Shown here piece after piece: positions 7,466-17,000 of a DNA stretch of 37,452 nt. Where the stretch lies: positions 1 through 37,452 of the forward strand of contig NZ_CALMAT010000113.1 in the NCBI RefSeq assembly GCF_937859865.1, written 5' to 3'. The position numbers and the translations under genes were made by a program. Positions within the stretch are counted from its first letter, which is position 1; each line of letters opens with the position of its first letter. The DNA comes from an uncultured Mucilaginibacter sp. (lineage in GTDB: Bacteria > Bacteroidota > Bacteroidia > Sphingobacteriales > Sphingobacteriaceae). Below the pieces are notes generated by a model. The model worked only from the letters and a program-made list of their open reading frames with translations, did no database searches and was not told where the DNA came from.

Positions 7466-9004
7466 TCAAACTCCCGGTTTTTTATCATCAACCTTAACAA
7501 ACAAATAAGGGTCATAGTCAATAAAATCGTTCACTTTAATAAAAGTAGAAACTACCTTGTTTTGATCAATTTTAAATTGCAAGGGGAAAATACCAAAAGC
7601 CGGATTGTTGTAAGTAAGCAGCCACTCGCCGTTGTCCATGTATTGCAATTTGGCTTTTAAAGTTGCATGTCCGCTAAAGTTTACTTGTAAATCTTTTCCG
7701 TTTTGCACAATGCTGATCGGGCCATAAAGTTCGTTTATATAAGTGCCAACATATTTTGGTATTGGCAAACTTGGCGCATTGCCTTTTACACGCGCTTGCA
7801 TGGCTTTTACTTTGGCCACGCTTGCTTCAAATTGTGGCTTAAAAACTTGCAAAGCTTGTTTGCTACGGTTGATATAAGGTACATCCAAGTATGCATCCAA
7901 AATTTGGTAGCGCAAAGCTTCAAAAAATTCCTGGTTGTCGTTGTTGGTCAGGATGACGATGCCCAGCTTTTCTTCGGGCACAAAACAAGTATTGGTAACA
8001 AAGCCATCGGCACCACCGGTATGGTAAAAAACCTGCCTTCCGTTGTAGTCCCGCTGAAAAACACCCAAACCATAACCCGTATAATGGCTTGGATAAACAC
8101 TGGATTTGGTACTCGAAATAACCGTGTTCATTTCCCTTGTTTTTTGCAACACGCTCCAGGGCAAAATACGTTTGCCCATATACCGGCCGCTGTCTAATTG
8201 CAATAGCAGCCATTTTGATAAATCTTTTACGTTGCTCACCAAACTCCCGGCAGGCGCTAAATTGTCCACCAAGTCATACGGCAGCTCTGATAATTTGCCG
8301 GTAAAAACAGTACTGTAAGGTTTGGCTACGTCTTTTCGTTGCGCTGCGCCTTTTCCCAAAGTGTACGTATTAGTCATACCCAGCGGTGTAAGCAAACTGT
8401 CCTGAACATAGTTTTCCCAGGGTTTGCCGGCAACAAGCGGGATCACTTCGCCAGCGGTTAAGAAACAACTGTTGCAGTAGCCAAAGCTTTGGCGAAACTG
8501 TTGCGCCGGTTTAAGCAGTTTCATTTTTGCCATAATTTGCCGGCGCGAAAGGTTGCCGTTCCAAAAAGTAAAATCGCCCTGAAAAGTCCCGGTGCCGAGG
8601 TGGTGCGACAACAAATCTTTTATCGTAACCAAATTGGTGGTGTTGGCATCATACAATTTATAATCGGGGAAGTATTTGGTGATCTTATCATTCAACGACA
8701 GCTTTTTATCGTAGTCCAATTGCGCCAATGCCGTAGCCGTAAATAGTTTGCTGTTGCTGGCGATCAAAAACAAGGTATTTTCATCCACCGGTTCTTTGGT
8801 TTTGATATCGCGAACGCCGTAACCTTTCATCGCCACAACTTTGCCGTCTTTGATGATGGCGATTGCCAGACCGGGCAAATTCCAATCTTTCATGCCTTGC
8901 CGCACGTAATTGTCCAAGCTATCGGTTACAAAATTTTGTGCCTGTGTTTTAAATGAGACAACGAAAGAAAACCAAGCCAGCAGCACAACAAACAGTCTCT
9001 TCAT
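7466..9004 (-). CDS. Serine hydrolase, class C beta-lactamase-like, with C-terminal DUF3471-type domain
   Basis: This 512-residue exported protein belongs to the beta-lactamase/transpeptidase-like family (Pfam Beta-lactamase, class C fold). A signal peptide covers residues 1-22 (ending QAQ). The active-site SxxK is S83-N-S-K86, the Tyr motif is Y176-C-N178, and HTGG at 328-331 takes the place of KTG. The catalytic domain ends near residue 380. Residues about 400-512 (VGTYINELYGPISIVQNGKD onward) match the pattern of the DUF3471 domain often fused to such enzymes in Bacteroidota. Members of this group are mostly esterases or D-amino-acid peptidases; true beta-lactam resistance is unlikely to be the main job. 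It stands alone, and two copies of the dispersed 12-mer lie upstream (9066, 9225). Confidence 0.92.
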   Translation of the reverse strand: MKRLFVVLLAWFSFVVSFKTQAQNFVTDSLDNYVRQGMKDWNLPGLAIAIIKDGKVVAMKGYGVRDIKTKEPVDENTLFLIASNSKLFTATALAQLDYDKKLSLNDKITKYFPDYKLYDANTTNLVTIKDLLSHHLGTGTFQGDFTFWNGNLSRRQIMAKMKLLKPAQQFRQSFGYCNSCFLTAGEVIPLVAGKPWENYVQDSLLTPLGMTNTYTLGKGAAQRKDVAKPYSTVFTGKLSELPYDLVDNLAPAGSLVSNVKDLSKWLLLQLDSGRYMGKRILPWSVLQKTREMNTVISSTKSSVYPSHYTGYGLGVFQRDYNGRQVFYHTGGADGFVTNTCFVPEEKLGIVILTNNDNQEFFEALRYQILDAYLDVPYINRSKQALQVFKPQFEASVAKVKAMQARVKGNAPSLPIPKYVGTYINELYGPISIVQNGKDLQVNFSGHATLKAKLQYMDNGEWLLTYNNPAFGIFPLQFKIDQNKVVSTFIKVNDFIDYDPYLFVKVDDKKPGV

Positions 9005-9159
9005 TTTTTAATTCTTGGAAATTTAATTAACCGGAAATTTAACGCAATTAAGGATTTTATAGTGATAAAAACAGCATCGGCATCAACTTAAAAAAACAAC
9101 CAAAAACAGAAATTACGCATTTCTGCCGTCCCCCCAAATTAATTATTGCAGGATGGTTT

Positions 9160-9201
9160 AAACCAATCTGCTTGAAAAGTTTAAGCAGATTGGTTTGAGA
9201 A
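9160..9201 (+). terminator. 14-bp inverted repeat followed by T-run
   Basis: AAACCAATCTGCTT (9160-9173) and AAGCAGATTGGTTT (9183-9196) are perfect reverse complements around a 9-base loop. A short T-run follows on the plus strand. It lies between the start of the beta-lactamase-like gene and the end of the aldehyde oxidoreductase operon, so for the minus-strand operon it is the first strong structure after the last stop codon. Confidence 0.65.
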
Positions 9202-9276
9202 GTTTTTAGGAGTACAGAAACACAATGCTTCTTTTATGGCATAAAAATCAGCAGCGGTTGTAGGTTCTTCTGATTT

Positions 9277-11526
9277 TTAAACCAGTTTATCCGGTGTAAT
9301 CGGCAAATCCCGAACCCGTTTTCCTGTTGCATGGAAAACTGCGTTTGCTACCGCTGCTGCCATCCCAATCAAAGAAATTTCGCCCACACCTTTTGATCCC
9401 ATCGGGTTGATGTACGGGTCTTTTTTATCAATAAAAACAGCATCAATTGCCGGAATATCCGCATGTACCGGAACATGGTAATCGGCCAGGTTGTTGTTTA
9501 CGTACCGGCCAAAACGATTGTCTATCACAGCTTCTTCCATTAAAGCCATTCCAATACCGCCGATTGCACCGCCAATTACCTGGCTTCCTGCTGTTTTGTG
9601 GTTGATGATTTTACCAGCATCTGCACAACTAACTACACGTTTTACCTTTACTTGTCCGGTTGCCGGATGCACGTTCACTTCTACAAAATGCACCGAGAAA
9701 GAATAAAAAGAATATTTCCGGCGTTCTTCGCCTGATTTTGATTCTTCCGTAACTTCCAAATTTGGCAAGCTGTGTTTCTTCAAAACATCGGCATATGCTA
9801 TTTTGATAGATTGGTCTTTGGAAGAGATTTGTCCGTTTGCAAAAGTCAGGTCAGCCGGTTTTACCGATGCGGCCTCACCTTGTCCGATGGCCAGTTCGCC
9901 TAACTTGTTTTTCAGCGAAATGCAAACCGCCGTAACCGCCGAACCAACCGTAGAAACCGTAGAAGAACCGCCCTGGCTTGGTGCTTTTGGAAAGGAAGAA
10001 TTGCCCAATTGAAACTTGATTTTCTCCACCGGAACCTGCAAAACATCCGAGGCTATTTGCACCATCGCTGTTGCCGTTCCGGGTCCTATATCCGTTGTCG
10101 CGCATTGGATGGTATAAGTTCCATCTGCCGACATTTGGATGCTTGCCGTAGCGGCACTTCTGCCCGCCGAAAAACTTCCCGTTCCCATGCCGTAACCAAT
10201 CAGCATACCGTCTTCCGTTTTCATGGAGCGTGGTTTCGGGTTGCGCTTGAACCAACCGATTCGGTCTGCCGCTTCCTGGTAGCATTCTTTTAAATACTTG
10301 CTTGACCAGGGCAAATTTCTTTCCGGATCGGTATCGGCATGATTGCGCAAACGCAATTCAATTGGGTCAAGATTGAGCTGATAGGCCAGTTCATCCATCG
10401 CACAATCCAACGCAAAAGCACCCGAAGCTTCTCCGGGCCCACGCATCCAAGTTGGCGTGCTTACGTTAAGTGGTAAAATTTTATAACGGGTATTTACATT
10501 CGGGCAAGCATATAAAAACTTGGAAACGTTAACCGTTCCTTCCGTAAATTCTTCATAAGTAGAAGTTTGACTGATAGCTTCATGGCTGATGCCAACCAGT
10601 TTTCCGTCTGCCGTTGCGCCCAAACCAACTTTTTGCCAAGTATAAGGCCGATAGCCAACCATCGTAAACATTTGCTCGCGGCTGATGACCACCTTTACCG
10701 GCCGGCCAACTTTTTGTGCAGCCATTACCGCAGCAATTTCGTGCGGCCAGGTACGCAAGGCATTCCCAAACGCTCCGCCAACATAGGTGGCCACAACCTG
10801 CACGTTTTCTACCGGGATTTTAAAGGCTTGCGCAATCGTTCCCTGTGCCCCTTTTAAAGATTGTGTTTTATCGTAAACTGTAACTTTATCTGCCGTGTCC
10901 CAAACGGCAATGATGGATTGCAGCTCCATGGGGTTGTGCACTTCTGTCGGAATTACGTATTCTGCTTCTATTTTTACCGGCGCATTTTTGTAGGCATCGG
11001 CTTCTCCGCGCAAATAATCGCCGTTAGAATTACGGTTTTTGGCTTGGGAAGGAAAATCAGCGGCGGTTACATTGGTATCAAAATCTGTTTGGAAAGATGC
11101 TTTTTGATATTGCGCCTGCACCAAACCTGCTGCAAACTGCGCCCTTTCCAACGTATCTGCAACTACCAGCGCAACCGGCTGCCCGTAAAAATAAATCGTA
11201 TCATCTGAAAAAACACGCAAAGGCTGGCCTTTGGTAGTTTGTCCTTTTGCCGGGTTTGAACCTTCCGAATATCCGGGGATTTGTGGTGCATTAAAATGAG
11301 AAATCACCGCTAAAACGCCTGGTGCATGTTCTGCTTTTTTTGCATCAATACTTTGAATTTTTCCGCCTGCAACCGTACTGGTTACCAAAACGCCGTAAGT
11401 TAATTTTGGTATCGGAAACTCTGCCGAATACCGTGCCGCACCGGTTACTTTCAACCGTCCATCTACCCTATCCAAACCATCAACAGCCTTGCTATCAAAA
11501 AAATTTTGCTTTTCCATTAAACTCAT
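9277..11526 (-). CDS. Aldehyde oxidoreductase molybdenum-binding subunit (PaoC/XDH large-subunit family)
   Basis: This 749-residue protein is the molybdopterin-cytosine-dinucleotide subunit of a xanthine dehydrogenase-family enzyme, closest in layout to periplasmic PaoABC aldehyde oxidoreductase. The N-terminal a/b hammerhead domain (GLDRVDGRLKVTGAARYSAE) spans about residues 15-135 and the two Moco-binding domains follow. The FGNALR and AFALDCAMDELA segments and a C-terminal GSKGVGEISLIGMAAAVANA motif are present; the glutamate near 716 in GVGE is the expected catalytic base. The start codon overlaps the stop of the FAD subunit as ATGA, so translation is coupled. It has no own signal peptide and would cross the membrane folded with the Tat-targeted Fe-S subunit. 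The actual aldehyde or heterocycle oxidised is not evident. Confidence 0.93.
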   Translation of the reverse strand: MSLMEKQNFFDSKAVDGLDRVDGRLKVTGAARYSAEFPIPKLTYGVLVTSTVAGGKIQSIDAKKAEHAPGVLAVISHFNAPQIPGYSEGSNPAKGQTTKGQPLRVFSDDTIYFYGQPVALVVADTLERAQFAAGLVQAQYQKASFQTDFDTNVTAADFPSQAKNRNSNGDYLRGEADAYKNAPVKIEAEYVIPTEVHNPMELQSIIAVWDTADKVTVYDKTQSLKGAQGTIAQAFKIPVENVQVVATYVGGAFGNALRTWPHEIAAVMAAQKVGRPVKVVISREQMFTMVGYRPYTWQKVGLGATADGKLVGISHEAISQTSTYEEFTEGTVNVSKFLYACPNVNTRYKILPLNVSTPTWMRGPGEASGAFALDCAMDELAYQLNLDPIELRLRNHADTDPERNLPWSSKYLKECYQEAADRIGWFKRNPKPRSMKTEDGMLIGYGMGTGSFSAGRSAATASIQMSADGTYTIQCATTDIGPGTATAMVQIASDVLQVPVEKIKFQLGNSSFPKAPSQGGSSTVSTVGSAVTAVCISLKNKLGELAIGQGEAASVKPADLTFANGQISSKDQSIKIAYADVLKKHSLPNLEVTEESKSGEERRKYSFYSFSVHFVEVNVHPATGQVKVKRVVSCADAGKIINHKTAGSQVIGGAIGGIGMALMEEAVIDNRFGRYVNNNLADYHVPVHADIPAIDAVFIDKKDPYINPMGSKGVGEISLIGMAAAVANAVFHATGKRVRDLPITPDKLV

Positions 11527-12506
11527 GCTATTCCTGATGCTGTTTTTAAGGCCTCAATTATGGTATTTGGCGCCATTTTCAACTTAAAAGAATTGTACTT
11601 TAAACCTTTTGCGCCTTGCATGGCAATTTCGGCAGCTTGTTTAAAAGTTGCTTCGGTTGCCGGTTTTCCAACCAAAGCTTTTTCCGCTTCGGTAAGCCTC
11701 CAAGGTTTATGAGCCACGCCGCCCATTGCCAGCCGTGCTTCTTTTATCGTATTATTTTTGATGTTGAGGGCAGCCGCAACAGAAACCAAGGCAAAAGCAT
11801 ACGAACTGCGGTCGCGCACTTTTAAATAATGAACAGTTTTACCAAAAGCATTGTCCGGGATTTCAATGCCCGTAATCAATTCGCCTTTCATCAAGTTGTT
11901 GTCTTTTTCCGGATGATCGCCCGGCAAACGATGAAAATCGGTAAACAAAATACGTCGGTCGCCTTTTGGCCCCGAAATTAAAACGGTGGCATCCAAAGCG
12001 GCCAGCGCAACCGACATATCGCTTGGGTTTACGGCCACACATTGCGGACTTGCACCAAAAATAGCGTGCATCCGGTTGTAGCCTTCCAACGCACCGCAAC
12101 CAGAACCGGGCTGGCGTTTGTTGCAAGGCAAATCCGGATTGTTGAAATAGAAACAACGCGTTCGCTGCATCATATTGCCGCCAATGGTGGCCACATTTCT
12201 CAATTGTGCCGAAGCGCCAGCGTTTAAAGCCAGCGACAATAACGGCTGGTTTTGCAGCACCAATTTATGATCGGCCACATCGGTGTTGGTAGCCAAAGCG
12301 CCAATGTATATACTATTGCTTTGTTTTCTGATCTCAGTTAAAGGAATTGGGTTGATGTCAATCAACTTTTGCGGAGCCGTAACACCATTTTTCATCAAAT
12401 CTATCAGGTTGGTTCCTCCCGCTAAAAACGTGGCCGAAGGATCTTTTACTAAAGCGCCGATGGCCGTTTTAGCTGTTGTCGCCCGTACATATTGAAACTG
12501 GTTCAT
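11523..12506 (-). CDS. Aldehyde oxidoreductase FAD-binding subunit (PaoB-like)
   Basis: This is the 327-residue FAD-binding middle subunit of the xanthine dehydrogenase-family enzyme. The frame is open to 12575, but the ATG at 12506 overlaps the TGA of the Fe-S subunit (ATGA) and gives the normal N-terminus MNQFQYVRATTAKTAI. FAD-binding motifs are AGGTNL at 29-34 and RNVATIGGN at 103-111. Cysteines 118, 128, 137 and 156 (RTRCFYF, PCNK, GSGCGAL, PQCVAV) match the insertion that holds an additional [4Fe-4S] cluster in PaoB and 4-hydroxybenzoyl-CoA reductase-type subunits. The C-terminal CO-dehydrogenase flavoprotein domain begins near 210. It passes electrons from the 2Fe-2S subunit or Moco towards the acceptor. 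It belongs to a tight three-gene operon. Confidence 0.93.
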   Translation of the reverse strand: MNQFQYVRATTAKTAIGALVKDPSATFLAGGTNLIDLMKNGVTAPQKLIDINPIPLTEIRKQSNSIYIGALATNTDVADHKLVLQNQPLLSLALNAGASAQLRNVATIGGNMMQRTRCFYFNNPDLPCNKRQPGSGCGALEGYNRMHAIFGASPQCVAVNPSDMSVALAALDATVLISGPKGDRRILFTDFHRLPGDHPEKDNNLMKGELITGIEIPDNAFGKTVHYLKVRDRSSYAFALVSVAAALNIKNNTIKEARLAMGGVAHKPWRLTEAEKALVGKPATEATFKQAAEIAMQGAKGLKYNSFKLKMAPNTIIEALKTASGIA

Positions 12507-13147
12507 ACTTTTTGCCCTCCGTTTTTCACTTCTGTAATCGCATTCACAATGTTTGGGTAAGCGCCGCAACGGCAAATGTTCCCGCTCATGTATTCCCTAA
12601 TCTCAGTTTCCGAATTGGCATGCCCTTCGCGGATACATGCCACAGCAGACATAATTTGCCCCGGCGTGCAGTAACCGCATTGAAAACCATCGTGTTTGAT
12701 AAACGCTTCCTGCATCGGGTGCAAATCCGCGCCGTTGGCCAAGCCTTCAATCGTGGTTACTTTTTTCCCGTCGTGCATCACCGCCAACGTTAAACAGGAG
12801 TTTTGGCGTTTGCCATTTACATGAACGGTACAAGCACCGCATTGCCCGTGGTCGCAACCTTTTTTGGTTCCGGTGAGTTGCAACTGTTCGCGCAGCAAAT
12901 CCAGCAGCGTAACACGTGGCTCAACAGACAAAGCATGTTTTACCCCGTTTATTTCCAGCTTCAGCGGTACTTTTTCAAATACGGCAGCCAGTTTTTCGTC
13001 CATTTCTTTTTCGGCAGCCGTAACCAAACTTACCGGCGTAAGCGCAATGGCCGATAAAAAAGTTGATTTTTTAAGGAAATCCCGGCGGCTGGAACCTGAG
13101 TTTTCGTTCAGGTTTTCGTCCGGCACAGAACACTGATCTTTCTCCAT
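12503..13147 (-). CDS. Aldehyde oxidoreductase 2Fe-2S subunit with Tat signal (PaoA-like)
   Basis: This first gene of the operon encodes the 214-residue iron-sulfur subunit. A twin-arginine signal (SSRRDFLKKSTFLSAIAL, arginines 21-22) marks the complex for export folded to the periplasm; the partner subunits lack signals and would ride along. The ferredoxin-like domain binds one [2Fe-2S] through C98, C103, C106 and C118. The helical domain binds the second through C157, C160, C192 and C194 (QCGYCTPGQ and ICRCG). Length and layout match PaoA/YagT-type subunits. A PaoD/XdhC-type maturation chaperone is not seen within the window, so it must be encoded elsewhere. A copy of the 12-mer word lies between this gene and the CheR gene (13193). 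Confidence 0.94.
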   Translation of the reverse strand: MEKDQCSVPDENLNENSGSSRRDFLKKSTFLSAIALTPVSLVTAAEKEMDEKLAAVFEKVPLKLEINGVKHALSVEPRVTLLDLLREQLQLTGTKKGCDHGQCGACTVHVNGKRQNSCLTLAVMHDGKKVTTIEGLANGADLHPMQEAFIKHDGFQCGYCTPGQIMSAVACIREGHANSETEIREYMSGNICRCGAYPNIVNAITEVKNGGQKV

Positions 13148-13230
13148 AAATGTTTAATTTTTTTCCGTTTAAAACTACTGCTTTTATAGGCATAAAAGAA
13201 GCATCTGTACTGTAATATTTTTCTTAACAA

Positions 13231-14049
13231 TTACAGTTTTTGCCAGATCTTTTCTTTGAGGTTTGCCTTTTGGTAATGCTGGTTTAAATGGCTAAACCGC
13301 AACGTTTCTTTACTGCCCAAAGCCAAATACCCTTTGCTTTCTAAACTACTGTCAAACAACGTGAACACGCGGTTTTGCAATTCCTGGTTAAAATAGATCA
13401 ACACGTTGCGACAGATAATCAATTGGAACTGGTTAAAAGAAGCATCGGCAGCGAGGTTATGGGTGGAGAAAACAATGCGCTTTTTCAGCTCGTCCCGAAA
13501 CTTTGCCTGCCCCAAATACGGCCCATAATAATTTTGCAACAACAATTCACCGCCGGCCTTCAAATAATTATCGGCATAATGCTGAAAAGGCTTTTGCGGA
13601 AAAATACCTTTTGAAGCCGTTTCCAAAGCTTCAGGGTTGATATCCGTAGCATACAAGATTGATTTATGGAGCAGGTGAAGTTCTTTCAGCAAAATGGCCA
13701 TCGAATATACTTCCTCGCCGGTAGAGCAGCCTGCATGCCAAATCCGGATGAGCGGAAAATTGCTTAAAGCAGGCAAAATAGTGGTTCGCAAAGCCGCAAA
13801 AAAAGGAGGGTCGCGGAACATTTCGGTAACCGGGACCATGATTTTGGAGATGAACAAACGAAAATATTGCGGGTCGTTTTTAAGCAAATAACGCAAGGCC
13901 GGAAAGTTGCCTATTTGTTGCAAATTATAAAATTGGTTGATCCGCCGCTGTAGCATCGGCATGGAATATCCCGTAAAATCGTAACCGTAAGTGTCTATCA
14001 ACTCAGTCAACAATTGGTTAATTTCTTCTTCACGCAGTATGCCCACCAT
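13231..14049 (-). CDS. CheR-type protein-glutamate methyltransferase
   Basis: This 272-residue enzyme is a CheR family SAM-dependent methyltransferase, which in chemotaxis methylates glutamates of receptors. An N-terminal CheR-N-like helical part (GILREEEINQLLTELIDTYG) is followed by the SAM domain with MVPVTEMFRDP, the glycine motif IWHAGCSTGEEVYSMAILL and the NVLIYFN block, all diagnostic. It ends without a TPR tail. No chemoreceptor, CheW or CheA is nearby. Instead it lies 45 bases downstream of a hybrid kinase, which suggests that it modifies a signalling protein outside classical chemotaxis, as proposed for other CheB/CheR-kinase clusters of Bacteroidota. One copy of the 12-mer word is inside the gene (13434) and others flank it on both sides. 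Confidence 0.92.
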   Translation of the reverse strand: MVGILREEEINQLLTELIDTYGYDFTGYSMPMLQRRINQFYNLQQIGNFPALRYLLKNDPQYFRLFISKIMVPVTEMFRDPPFFAALRTTILPALSNFPLIRIWHAGCSTGEEVYSMAILLKELHLLHKSILYATDINPEALETASKGIFPQKPFQHYADNYLKAGGELLLQNYYGPYLGQAKFRDELKKRIVFSTHNLAADASFNQFQLIICRNVLIYFNQELQNRVFTLFDSSLESKGYLALGSKETLRFSHLNQHYQKANLKEKIWQKL

Positions 14050-14094
14050 TTTTATACCGATAAAAGAAGCATCAAAACCTTACCAAACCTTTTT

Positions 14095-17000
14095 TTACAG
14101 CGATTGCCCGTACAGCCAAACCCGCAAAAGCGAAACCAATTGATCTACATCCACCGGTTTTGAAACATAATCCGATGCGCCGGCTTCGATACAAGCTTCG
14201 CGGTCGGCAGGCATTACTTTGGCCGTAACCGCAATAATGGGCAGCGTGGCAAAATCCGGGTGCTGCCTGATGCGGCGCGTACTTTCGTAGCCGTCCATTT
14301 CGGGCATCATCATGTCCATCAGCACAATGTCTACACGCTCTTTTTCTAATTGCTCCAGCGCCTCGTGGCCGTTGGTTGCCGTCAGCACGTTCATTTTATA
14401 TTTTTCCAGGGATTTGGTCAGCGAAAAGATGTTGCGCACATCATCGTCTGCAATCAAAATGGTTTTGTTTTTCAGCACTTCGGCCAACGCGCCCGGCTTT
14501 TTTGAAAGCGAAGGGCTGGCCGCAGCCAGTGTTTGCTTGCCTTCCATCACATGTAAAAACACGGCAACTTCGTCCAGAACGCGCTGGTAAGATTGTGCTG
14601 TTTTTACCACGATAGAATCTGCAAAGCGCAAAATCCGGCTTTCTTCGGCCAGCGAAAGGTGTTTTCCGGTAAAAACAATGATCGGGATACGATCCAAACC
14701 CGGCTGTTGCGTAATCGTTTCCAACGAATCATAAATCACTTTTCCCGAGGCTCCCATGTCCATAATCACGCAATCCACTTCCCTTTTTTGCAGCGTATCA
14801 ATACTCTTATTGATGCTTCCCGAAATTTCTGTACTGATGTTGAATGTTTCCAGGAAGTAAGAAAGCGCTTTGGCGTGCTGCTCGTTGTCTTCCACAATCA
14901 GCACTTTTTTCGGGCTGCGCCTGATTGCTTCTTCCAGCTTTTCAAAAAGTTGCTTCATTTGCTCAATGGCAAGTGGTTTGTTGATAAAATCTACCGCACC
15001 TTTTAGCAAACTTTCTTTTCTAACCGCAAGTGATGACATGATGTGTACCGGAATATGCCGTGTAGAAGGATCGTTTTTCAGCTCTTCCATCACTTCCCAG
15101 CCGTCTTTTACGGGCAATTGTATGTCCAGCAAAATAGCGTCGGGTTTGTATTGATGCACCATATCCAAACCCAAATCTCCGCGCACGGCAACGATGCCTT
15201 TGTAACCTTTTTCGCGTGTAAACTTTAATAAAGTGTTGGCAAAAATAGTATCGTCTTCAATAATCAAAATCACTTTGTTGTCATCCTTCAAGTTGTCGCG
15301 GTCGTCTTTGATTTCCGCCGGGATCAGGGTTGTCAAATGTTTTACACGGCTCATTGCCGGTGCCAATGCTTCTTTTATCAGTACTTTTTTGGGATTGGAT
15401 TTTGGCAGGTCAATTTCCGCTTTTTCAACAATTTTGGCTACCGGTTTATCTTTTCGAACGGATAAAACAAACGTGCTTCCTTTTCCCTGTTCGCTGCTCA
15501 AATTGATTTCGCCCTGTAGCAGTTCGGCCAGCTTTTTACTGATGGACAAACCCAAACCGGTGCCGCCGTAGTTTCTCCGGGTTGAGCCATCGGCCTGGCG
15601 GAAAGGCTCAAAAATAGTTTCCTGGTCTTTTTGGGCAATGCCGATGCCGCTGTCTTTCACTGTAAAACGGATAAAACCAGGGTGTTCGTCTGCTTCGACC
15701 ATCAAACTCACTTCGCCTTTTGCCGTAAATTTTAAAGCGTTTGAAACCAGGTTTTTCAGGATCTGCTCCAGTTTGGGCTTGTCTGTTTCGATGGTATTGG
15801 CAAGATCGGGGCTGGCAGTAATCGTCAGATTCAGTTTCTTTTCGCGTGCAACCGGCATAAACAAACTCTGCATTTCAGCAACAATTTCGCTGATGGTTAC
15901 GCGCTCGTATTCAGCTTCCATTTTGCCGGCTTCGATCTTGGACAGGTCGAGGATCTCGTCAATCAAATTCAACAAACCGTTGCCCGAGTTCAAAATCACT
16001 TGTGCCGATTCGATTTGTTCGGCCGTTAAATTTTCTTCGTTATTTTCTGCCAAATGTCTCGAGAGTAGCAAAATAGAGTTTAAAGGCGTGCGCAACTCGT
16101 GCGACATATTGGCCATAAATTCCGATTTGTATTGCGTGGTGAGTTCCAGTTCTTCGGCTTTTAGCTGGATTTCCTGGTTGCGCTCCAAAATCATGTGGTT
16201 GCGCTCTTCCAATAAATGGCTTCGTTCTTCCAGCATCTGGTTTGATTGTTCCAGTTCTTCCTGCTGCACGCGCAGTTCTTCATCGTTCTGTTGCAGCTTT
16301 TGCGTGTAAGCTTCCAGTTCGGCGTTCATGTTTTCGAGTTCGCGCTGCCGCGTGCTTAACTCTTCGGTTTGCTGCTGCGTTTGTTTAAGCAACTGCTGCA
16401 GTTCGTGGTAATTTTGCGCCGTATAAATGGAAAGCCCGATGTTTCCCGATACATGCTCCAAAAACCGGACGCTTAGGTCATTATAGTTTTGCAATGCGGC
16501 CAGTTCTATTACACCAATAACCTCGCCTCCATAAAAAACAGGAACGGCAATTAAATGGGCAGGCATAATCTCGCCGTTGGCATACGTTAGCGCAATGCTG
16601 TTTTTATCAATGTTTTTTAAGTGTATTGTTTTTCTACTGATGGCTGCCTGCCCACTAATGCCTTCGCCTACTTTAATTTCTTTTTTCTGGTCTTTGGCAG
16701 ACAAGGCATAACCGCTTTTTAGATGCAGCCGGTTTTGATCGACAATGTAAACTGCGCCAATACTGCTGCTGGTATAACCTACCAAAAATTCCAGGATCTG
16801 TGCAGTTAGTGTCCCTAAATCCTTTTGCCCCAACATTTTATTGTTCAGGCCGTTGATGCCTTTTTGCAACCATTCGTTGGCTTCCAAATTTCCAAAAGCA
16901 TAAGATAGGGATTCGGCCATTGTATTAAGCGAATGCGAAACACTGCCTAAATTATCGTTTTCATGGTCATCCGTACGGATCTGGTAATCGCCTTTAGAAA

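Noticed and set aside
7466-9004. True beta-lactamase resistance gene
   Set aside because: The HTG in place of KTG, the added C-terminal domain and the absence of an AmpR-type regulator fit a housekeeping serine hydrolase better.
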